The notes under the pieces: generated by a model | Seen by the model: only the letters and a program-made list of their open reading frames with translations | The model's database searches: none | What the model was told of the DNA's origin: nothing | Shown: one piece after another, positions 42,358-49,091 of the stretch | How the letters are laid out: every line of letters begins with the position of its first letter | Numbering within the stretch: position 1 is the stretch's first letter | Program-made: the position numbers and the translations under genes | Origin: Thermoplasmata archaeon | Lineage (GTDB): Archaea > Thermoplasmatota > Thermoplasmata > Thermoplasmatales > Thermoplasmataceae | Assembly: GCA_021835025.1 (NCBI GenBank) | Contig: JAKBQY010000056.1 | Span: 1-49,091, forward strand | Length of the DNA: 49,091 bases | Direction: 5' to 3'

Positions 42358-43551
42358 ATGGATTTAAAGAATATGGAGGATAGAGAATTCATTGAAAAAA
42401 TAGCAAAAAGATTATTGAATATCAGAGCAATATCACCAAAATCCGGCGGCTCTGGAGAAGAAGAAAAAGCCAATGAAATAATATCAATATTGAATGATAT
42501 GGGGTATAGCGATTACATGAGTTATGATATTAGGGATGATCATAATAAAATAAGGCCCAATATTATATTGAAATTGGGAAATTATGATAGAACGTTCTGG
42601 ACAATTTCACATATGGATACAGTCCCAGAAGGTGACATATCTTTATGGAAATATGAACCATTTAATGCAACAATAGTCGATGATAAAATATATGGGAGAG
42701 GTTCAGAAGATAATGGGCAATCCATTTTTACAATTATGCTTTTATTAAAACATCTGGATACGAATAAACTGAAGATCAATGCTGGATTTGCCTTTGTTTC
42801 CGATGAAGAAACCGGAAATAATTATGGAATAAAATATCTTCTTGAAAAAAATATTTTTGGGAAAAATGATTTGATACTTGTTCCAGATGCGGGTGTTGAA
42901 GATGGTTCAATGATAGAAATTGCTGAAAAAAGTGTATTATGGCTTAAATTCACTGTTCTTGGGAGGCAGGGGCATGCGAGTATGCCTGAAGATACAATAA
43001 ATGCATTCATGGAATTGTCAATTTTCATGAATATACTGGATAAACATCTTAAAGTTTCATTTGATCATAAAAACCCCATATTTGAGCCGCCCATCTCCAC
43101 ATTTGAACCCACGAAACATGAAAAAAATATAGACAATATTAACACAATTCCCGGAAAGGAGGTATTTTATTATGATTGCAGAATATTGCCAGAATACAGT
43201 GTTGAGGATGTTCTTAGGTCGGTTGACGAAATTATAAATGAATACAGCCAAAATGGGAAGGCCAAAATTTCATATGAGATTGTAGAGAGGGATGAAGCTT
43301 CAGATCCAACACCGGCAGATTCAGAAATTGTTACAAGATTGAAAAAATCCATATTTGAAATAAGGGGGATTGAAGCAACCTCTATTGGAATAGGTGGATC
43401 CACATTTGCAGCGTTTTTCCGAAAAAAGGGGATACCTGCGGCTGTCTGGTCAACAACGGTTATACATATGGCACATATGCCGGATGAATACTGTAGAATT
43501 CAGGATATAATAAACGATAGAGATGTTCTGGAAAATATTCTATATAACTGA
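42358..43551 (+). CDS. M20 family metallopeptidase
   Basis: The 397-residue protein has the M20 order: TISHMDTVPEGD (about residue 81-92), GRGSEDNGQSIFTIM, AFVSDEETGNNYGIKYL with the Glu pair, VPDAGVEDGSMIEIAEKS, GRQGHASMPEDTINA and a late VIHMAHMPDEYC. It resembles DapE/succinyl-diaminopimelate desuccinylase-like and dipeptidase enzymes. Substrate open. A TATA-like AAAAATATATATGG precedes the ATG by about 25 bases. Confidence 0.9.
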   Translation: MDLKNMEDREFIEKIAKRLLNIRAISPKSGGSGEEEKANEIISILNDMGYSDYMSYDIRDDHNKIRPNIILKLGNYDRTFWTISHMDTVPEGDISLWKYEPFNATIVDDKIYGRGSEDNGQSIFTIMLLLKHLDTNKLKINAGFAFVSDEETGNNYGIKYLLEKNIFGKNDLILVPDAGVEDGSMIEIAEKSVLWLKFTVLGRQGHASMPEDTINAFMELSIFMNILDKHLKVSFDHKNPIFEPPISTFEPTKHEKNIDNINTIPGKEVFYYDCRILPEYSVEDVLRSVDEIINEYSQNGKAKISYEIVERDEASDPTPADSEIVTRLKKSIFEIRGIEATSIGIGGSTFAAFFRKKGIPAAVWSTTVIHMAHMPDEYCRIQDIINDRDVLENILYN

Positions 43552-43615
43552 ATTTTAACTGTTTATTATGGCCATTTTCCAAAAAAATTATTAAATATAT
43601 TTAAATTCGTGAATA

Positions 43616-44416
43616 ATGGACAAAAGGTGTATGGATTTGGAGGTTTCAGATCATAAATTCGAAAATGTTCTACTTAAATCTGGAGAGGCCATTCCCAATT
43701 TATGGAATATACACAGTTCAGATGGTAATCTATCAATATGCAATATGAATGAATATATATCATTTAATATTGATCTTTTCAATACAAAATATTTGACCGA
43801 AAGTATAGCTGGATATCCTGAAATTGGATATGGTTCCTCAGGATGGAATTACAAATACAAAAATCAATCATATAAAATTAAATTCCCATTAAAGATAAAA
43901 AAATTGCTTCTTAAGAAAACTTTTGTTAAATCCATATCTGAAATTGTTGATTATTCACCGAAGGAGTTGCCACATAACATTGCTTATGACCTGTGGATAA
44001 AAAAAACTGTGGATGGAGAACCAAGAAGAAATGATGTTGAAATCATGATACATGTATACAATAAAAAACTACAACCCAAGGGAAGGCTGATTTATAAGAA
44101 CGTTCTTATTCCAGTTGGGAAAAGTGGAGATAACAGGAAATGGAACGTTTATGCCGGGGAGAATGTAACAGGTATATTTACTGTTTCATTCCTGCTAAAT
44201 GAAAAATCTGGCATGAATGAAAAGACAATAAATATAAATGATTTTATAAATACATTTATAAAATATTTCCCTGATCATAAGATAGATGATTATTATATTA
44301 TGGGAATAGAATATGGAATGGAATTCGGGAATTCAAATTTGAAAAGTTCAAAGATTGGTTTCAATATTAATAATATGGAAATAAAACGTGGCATTTTTAG
44401 GGTGAAAATTATTTAA
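43616..44416 (+). CDS. GH12-like (endoglucanase fold) protein without signal peptide
   Basis: The 266-residue protein shows the family-12 glycosidase order: YPEIGYGSSGW (about 67-77), NIAYDLWIKK, DVEIMIHVYNKKLQPKG with the nucleophile Glu at 142, RKWNVYAGEN, FTVSFLLNEK, ININDFINTFIKYF and YIMGIEYGMEFGN with the acid/base Glu at 236. Family 12 hydrolyses beta-1,4-glucans, and archaeal members are acid-stable. The N-terminus (MDKRCMDLEVSDHKFEN) has no signal peptide or membrane helix, so the product looks cytosolic. Carbohydrate specificity is open. It follows the M20 gene by 64 bases with its own TATA-like sequence. Confidence 0.7.
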   Translation: MDKRCMDLEVSDHKFENVLLKSGEAIPNLWNIHSSDGNLSICNMNEYISFNIDLFNTKYLTESIAGYPEIGYGSSGWNYKYKNQSYKIKFPLKIKKLLLKKTFVKSISEIVDYSPKELPHNIAYDLWIKKTVDGEPRRNDVEIMIHVYNKKLQPKGRLIYKNVLIPVGKSGDNRKWNVYAGENVTGIFTVSFLLNEKSGMNEKTININDFINTFIKYFPDHKIDDYYIMGIEYGMEFGNSNLKSSKIGFNINNMEIKRGIFRVKII

Positions 44417-44616
44417 CACCATAATTTACTTCGTTTATTTTTAATTCTCACTATAAATATACCCTTTATATGGATTTTATATTTCATGTAGAATAGACAA
44501 TCATTTATTTTATATATATTGGAAATCGTATAAATATTGAAAATTTTAATAAAATAGATATATATATGAAAAAATAATATCATATGTAAAAAATTATCAA
44601 ATATTGAGGTGACACA

Positions 44617-44724
44617 TTGAAGAGAAGTTCAAGAGATTGGAAGAAAAGAGGAAATATGCGCTGGAAATGGAGAAAAAAGAAGATAAGAAGACTCAAGAGG
44701 GCAAGAAGAGCAAGCAAACAGTGA
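44617..44724 (+). CDS. rpl41e: Large ribosomal subunit protein L41e
   Basis: The 35-residue, extremely basic protein contains [18 protein letters not shown], which matches the L41e core (MRAKWRKKRMRRLKR). It is missed by length filters. The TTG start at 44617 follows GAGGTGA (44606-44612) and adds 13 residues; an internal ATG at 44656, preceded by AGAGGA, would give the bare 22-residue core. I prefer TTG for its stronger ribosome site. The upstream gap carries a TATA-like CGTATAAATATTG near 44528. Confidence 0.8.
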   Translation: MKRSSRDWKKRGNMRWKWRKKKIRRLKRARRASKQ

Positions 44725-44818
44725 TAATAAATATATTGCTGTTGACTGTTCACCCTCAAAATAAGATTCTAGATAGATTCATAAAACATTTCAAAACATG
44801 AAAATTTCAATAAATTTT

Positions 44819-45598
44819 TCAAACCAATTCATTTTCACAGAATATTTTAATAAATTCAAGTTCCTTATCATTTAATCCGGCCGGTATAATTATTGATATG
44901 GGGGATTCATCAAGTAAATCCTGCGCCATTCCATTGACAATTTTTTTTATATCTGTAAAAATTATTCTTTCATGGTCCATTCCCACTCTTATTCCTATTA
45001 TTATGGGAGTTTTCCCTGTTATAAGGCCTTTTCCCCTTTTATCCTCCATTTTTAGAAGGGTTTGAATTGCGTCTTTTAAACCCATTGTTTTTCCATTATT
45101 AAGATCAAGCAATAATAAAGTATGCATATCATTGGCATGGTTTCTATAAATTTTATCATAAACACTGAGTGGGAAAAAATTTTCATGGACAAAAGGTAAA
45201 GAAACTATATTTCCAAATTTATAATTAAACAGCCCAGTTCTTGCTGGAAATGCAGTAAATATTGATGCGTTTTCGTATACCCTTGTTTCTATTTTATTTT
45301 TCATTGCTTCTTCCCGTATTTCATTGTGGGTTGTTGCCGTTAGTGCATCACCGGTGACCATTAGCGTAACATTAAATTTTTTAGCATTTTGTAGGATTTC
45401 TTCGGAATTTTCAATTGTTTCACGATCTGCAATTACAATTTTTTTACTCAATAACTTTTCAAGCGATAGAATTGTATTTTCTGGAGATATTGATGTGTAG
45501 ACATCGAAATATATTATATCAGAATTTTTTAAAACTTCAAGCTGTTGAAGGGTTATGCTTTTAGTTCCTCTTAAGCCTATACCCATTAAATTTATCAT
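44819..45598 (-). CDS. dphB: Diphthine synthase
   Basis: The 259-residue SAM-dependent methyltransferase of the CobA/Dph5 fold starts [19 protein letters not shown] and has [24 protein letters not shown] and [16 protein letters not shown]. It methylates the diphthamide precursor on elongation factor 2. Its ATG overlaps the eno stop, so it is translated with enolase. Confidence 0.95.
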   Translation of the reverse strand: MINLMGIGLRGTKSITLQQLEVLKNSDIIYFDVYTSISPENTILSLEKLLSKKIVIADRETIENSEEILQNAKKFNVTLMVTGDALTATTHNEIREEAMKNKIETRVYENASIFTAFPARTGLFNYKFGNIVSLPFVHENFFPLSVYDKIYRNHANDMHTLLLLDLNNGKTMGLKDAIQTLLKMEDKRGKGLITGKTPIIIGIRVGMDHERIIFTDIKKIVNGMAQDLLDESPISIIIPAGLNDKELEFIKIFCENELV

Positions 45599-46806
45599 TC
45601 TATCAAATCGTCTTCAATTCTGATCACTTCGTTCAATTTTGCTAATCGTTCGCCACCGATAGTCCCGGTTTTTATAAATTTGGAATTAAATGCAACAGCA
45701 AGATGCGCTATAAAATCATCTGTTGTTTCACCACTTCTATGCGAGACCACAGTATCCATTCCATTTTTTGATGCGAGTTTTACGGATTCAACGGTATCAG
45801 ACAGGGTACCAATCTGGTTGACCTTGATCAAAACACCATTTGTTGATTTTAATTCTATGCCCTTTTTTATCCTTTCTGCATTTGTTGTATAAAGATCATC
45901 ACCAACAACAATGGAAGTATCCTTAATTTTTTGAGTTATCCTTGAAAATCCTTCAAAATCCTGGTCATATAACGGATCCTCAATGAAATAGAATCCTTCA
46001 GTTTTGTTCAGTGAAATGGCAAAATCTATCTGTTGATCTTTGGTTTTCTTTTCGTTTTTATAATCGTATTTTCCATTTTCATAAAATGATGAAGCAGCAA
46101 AATCCACACCTAAAAGAATTTTAACATGATACTCATCGGATATTTCCTTGGCAGCGGCCTTCATTATATCTATTGCCTCCTCATCAGAGATATCTGCTGT
46201 CCATGCCTTTTCATCACCAAGCCCAACACTTTGATTCTTGAGTTTGTCCGAAAGTTTTTCCCCCACCCTTCTGTGAACCATTATATTGTAATATACGGAA
46301 TCAAAAAATGTTTTCCCCTGCGAAGATGCAAGAAATTCCTGTATAGTTGTTCCATTTTTTGAATGTTTTCCCCCGCCTATTATATTACCCATGGGTCTTG
46401 GGAAAGAGGGATTTAACCCCCCAACATACCGGTACATCGGTATTTTTAAATGATTTGAAACCGCTCTTGCATTTGCTATCGATAATGCGGTGGATAAATT
46501 TCCACCCATTGCAGAAAAATTATCTGTTCCATCAATTTCATGCAATAATTTATCAAAGTTTTTTTGTGCAAGGGCATTGAAACCTATCAATGCTTTTTTA
46601 ACATTTTTATTGTAAAATTCTATGCTTTTATTTATATCATTATCTGGATATGCCTTTACTTCAGTTTCTCCAGTACTGGCACCTGCCGGCGCAGAACATA
46701 TACCATATGTATCACCTATGTAGATTCTTGCCTCAACTGCCTGATTCCCCCTTGAATCAAAAATCTTTTTAACGTCCGAACCGGTTATCTCAAATATATT
46801 ATCCAT
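45595..46806 (-). CDS. eno: Enolase
   Basis: The 403-residue glycolytic enzyme has [50 protein letters not shown] (Mg ligands), [24 protein letters not shown] with the catalytic Lys and [12 protein letters not shown]. It is slightly shorter than bacterial enolase (about 430). A TATA-like ATATTTATC at about 46840-46850 on the minus strand precedes the ATG. Confidence 0.96.
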   Translation of the reverse strand: MDNIFEITGSDVKKIFDSRGNQAVEARIYIGDTYGICSAPAGASTGETEVKAYPDNDINKSIEFYNKNVKKALIGFNALAQKNFDKLLHEIDGTDNFSAMGGNLSTALSIANARAVSNHLKIPMYRYVGGLNPSFPRPMGNIIGGGKHSKNGTTIQEFLASSQGKTFFDSVYYNIMVHRRVGEKLSDKLKNQSVGLGDEKAWTADISDEEAIDIMKAAAKEISDEYHVKILLGVDFAASSFYENGKYDYKNEKKTKDQQIDFAISLNKTEGFYFIEDPLYDQDFEGFSRITQKIKDTSIVVGDDLYTTNAERIKKGIELKSTNGVLIKVNQIGTLSDTVESVKLASKNGMDTVVSHRSGETTDDFIAHLAVAFNSKFIKTGTIGGERLAKLNEVIRIEDDLIE

Positions 46807-46887
46807 ATACTTTAATTAATACCTTCAATAAAAATATATTGATAAATATATTGAAAAATTTTTCGGTTGCATGATTTTATTCGGTGA

Positions 46888-47826
<939 letters not shown>

Positions 47827-47831
47827 TCGTT

Positions 47832-48389
47832 TTACATGAAAACAACAATGTACGCCATAAGGCTAATAATGCCTATCTGGAAAATTACCTGAACCAATGC
47901 TACTTTTATGATGCCCATGAGTTTTTTTGCTATCAATTTCTCATTATTGTCTACCTTTTTAAATTCCCCATAAATTGTAAATGAGAATGGTAGTATTAGA
48001 CCCAGGCTCAGAATGGCAAGTATAAATGCTATAATAAGTATAATTATAAAGAGGGGGGTAATTGAAAATATATTATCCTGCAATGATAATATGAAGCCTG
48101 ATAAAGGCGTTATCACTGATATAGTGGGTATGAAATAAAGTGTCATTGGTATAATCCTCATTGAAATGTTTGATTTTATTTTATCATTCATCCCGGACAA
48201 TACAATGAAAAATATGAGACCGAGAAAAACATCTGAACCAGTCCACATGGCACCTAAAAGGACATGGCAATAGTCAAGTATGAGAATGTTTTTCACCAGG
48301 ACCGAAAATGCAAAAAACAATAAGAGAATTATAACTATTATTGTACCGATGGTTCTCTGATGGTTCAAATTCATTGTATTCTGGGTCAT
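47832..48389 (-). CDS. Membrane protein of unknown function, paralogue of the next gene
   Basis: The 185-residue protein has about five hydrophobic segments. The second begins DYCHVLLGAMWTGSDVFLGLIF, a conserved His-x3-Gly-x2-Trp-Thr-Gly-x-Asp pattern also in the neighbouring gene (EYFHVVAGSIWTGMDLVMGLFF). Both also carry a shared ISMR-x-x-P-x-x-x-(Y/F)-F-x-P-x-I-S-x-(V/A) segment. The conserved His suggests a haem or metal site, as in CopD/b561-like bundles. The stop is convergent with pip, and its start overlaps the upstream gene by four bases. Confidence 0.6.
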   Translation of the reverse strand: MTQNTMNLNHQRTIGTIIVIILLLFFAFSVLVKNILILDYCHVLLGAMWTGSDVFLGLIFFIVLSGMNDKIKSNISMRIIPMTLYFIPTISVITPLSGFILSLQDNIFSITPLFIIILIIAFILAILSLGLILPFSFTIYGEFKKVDNNEKLIAKKLMGIIKVALVQVIFQIGIISLMAYIVVFM

Positions 48390-48916
48390 ATGGCAAAACC
48401 TGTTGTAAAATGGGCCATAAGTAAAATGATGGCAATTTGAAATATAACCTGGCTCATTGAGAGTTTCAAATTAAACATGGTCAGCCTCACTATTTTATCT
48501 CTATTTTTGGCACCATGCAATATCTCACTGTATACTCTCAATTCATTTGGAAGAAAAACAAATATTCCCTGAATGAAGAGAATAAAAGCAATTGCCATTG
48601 CAGCAATGATATAATATGAACTAAATGGCAATTTCATAAAAATCGCAAGATAAATACCTGCTGTTATTGTTACAGCAGATATTGCAGGCATAAAAAAAAG
48701 CATGGTTGGAGTCAGCCTCATTGAAATTTCGGCCTTTTCCATATTGCTGAGTCCCCTCATTATGTATGCAAAAAATAATCCCATAACAAGGTCCATACCT
48801 GTCCAAATTGATCCAGCAACAACATGAAAATATTCAAGAAAGAAAAAATCATGCACATACAAAATAACAGCTAAAATAATGGGGGGTATAATAAGCATTG
48901 GCATTCCTCTGAACAT
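48386..48916 (-). CDS. Membrane protein of unknown function with conserved HxxxGxxWTGxD motif
   Basis: From ATG 48916 the product is 176 residues (MFRGMPMLIIPPIILAVILY...) with about five membrane segments and the motif described for its neighbour. A longer frame from a GTG at 48961 would take its first codons from the mobile element's right end (MGGCH), so the chromosomal start is likely 48916 or a TTG at 48928. The insertion therefore may have removed or replaced the native 5' end or promoter. Paralogue of the gene at 47832, to which it is coupled. Confidence 0.6.
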   Translation of the reverse strand: MFRGMPMLIIPPIILAVILYVHDFFFLEYFHVVAGSIWTGMDLVMGLFFAYIMRGLSNMEKAEISMRLTPTMLFFMPAISAVTITAGIYLAIFMKLPFSSYYIIAAMAIAFILFIQGIFVFLPNELRVYSEILHGAKNRDKIVRLTMFNLKLSMSQVIFQIAIILLMAHFTTGFAI

Positions 48917-48946
48917 TGAATTCTTCAATGTGAATCTTTGATCTAT

Positions 48947-49060
48947 GTGACATCCTCCCACGACTAAAACCGTGGGCTTCCTGCTTCTGTGACCGGAGTT
49001 GCCCTTGCGGGTAGTGCCCCAATCTCCACAGGCGTAACTTCGGGAGTGCCCCTCCCTACT
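48947..49060 (-). ncRNA. TnpB right-end (omega) RNA scaffold, IS605-type right end
   Basis: The minus strand runs through CCTGTGGAGATTGGGGCAC, GCAACTCCGG and GCAGGAAGCC, then a hairpin (CCCACG/CGTGGG, 48957-48962 with 48971-48976, 8-base loop), and ends GGAGGATGTCAC at 48947. This is the terminal RNA pattern of IS605-type TnpB elements; the guide would be the flanking DNA ATAGATCAAAGATTCACATT. The end overlaps the last codons of tnpB. The 5' limit is uncertain. Confidence 0.7.
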
Positions 49061-49091
49061 TTTTCTATTCCCCTATTGAGGATGTTTATCG
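48964..49091 (-). CDS. tnpB: TnpB (IS605/OrfB family) C-terminus, partial at window edge
   Basis: The last 41 codons of a minus-strand tnpB are visible: INILNRGIEKVGRGTPEVTP, then VEIGALPARATPVTEAGSP and RF before the TAG at 48964-48966. The GRGTPxxTPVE ... TEAGSP ending is typical of archaeal TnpB. TnpB is the RNA-guided nuclease of IS605-type elements. The catalytic RuvC and zinc domains lie beyond the edge, so whether the gene is intact cannot be seen. Confidence 0.75.
   Translation of the reverse strand, partial: INILNRGIEKVGRGTPEVTPVEIGALPARATPVTEAGSPRF

Noticed and set aside
48917-48961. GTG start of the membrane protein inside the IS end
   Set aside because: Its first codons derive from the IS right end; the paralogue's membrane topology begins near the later ATG.

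Overview
The window is a single AT-rich chromosomal segment from an archaeon. It carries Rpo7 and Spt4, ribosomal proteins S24e, S27ae and L41e, diphthine synthase, a GTP-dependent dephospho-CoA kinase, Elp3 and many leaderless genes with a TATA box about 25 bases before the start codon. A tricorn-interacting-factor-F1 type peptidase, a Ta0216-type B12/radical-SAM protein, a TPP riboswitch in front of an MFS gene and very low GC point to Thermoplasmatales, most likely a Ferroplasma/Acidiplasma-like acidophile. That placement is inferred from gene content only.

Layout: 0-2.8 kb holds an acyl-CoA dehydrogenase, a siroheme-type dehydrogenase, an isochorismatase-fold protein and a membrane protein. 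2.8-6.1 kb is the ilvB-ilvN-ilvC operon, preceded by a leader with two very short SD-equipped ORFs and a 12-bp hairpin. 6.2-12 kb (minus strand) has the radical-SAM protein, DUF202, pyrK-pyrD, a HisA-like fragment and an MFS transporter behind a TPP riboswitch. 12.3-17.7 kb is a universal stress protein facing a complete kdpFABC potassium pump operon. 17.7-20.6 kb has a class II aldolase, Elp3 and a membrane-anchored unknown. 21-23.2 kb is an M20 hydrolase overlapping an enolase-superfamily racemase. 23.5-28.9 kb has a frameshifted cysteine synthase, enoyl-CoA hydratase, thiolase, NfeD-like protein and a family-5 uracil-DNA glycosylase. 29-32.6 kb has a polyol-type dehydrogenase, an APC permease and a pirin. 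33.1-36.5 kb has DUF763 and the overlapping pair asnS-hemE. 37.5-39.7 kb contains DUF2175 and the conserved rpo7-spt4-DPCK-rps24e-rps27ae cluster. 39.9-49 kb has a large surface protein, an M20 peptidase, a GH12-like protein, L41e, dphB-eno, a prolyl iminopeptidase and two tandem paralogous membrane proteins.

Almost all coding sequence is intact housekeeping metabolism. The accessory signal sits in the intergenic gaps. Remnants of at least four mobile elements can be read there: an IS4-like DDE transposase tail (20.7-21.0 kb), an rve/IS3-type integrase tail (29.1 kb), a TnpB tail with its right-end RNA (32.7 kb) and a TnpB internal fragment (42.1-42.3 kb). A better preserved tnpB 3' end with its right-end (omega) RNA runs off the right edge and abuts the start of a membrane protein gene.

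The most unusual structure is the ilv leader (about 2847-3117). It has two short ORFs with strong Shine-Dalgarno sites, a hairpin whose 5' arm contains the second ORF's stop codon, a long-range helix and U-tracts before ilvB. That layout resembles a leader-peptide attenuator, which to my knowledge is not an established regulatory mechanism in archaea. I found no CRISPR array, tRNA or rRNA gene.
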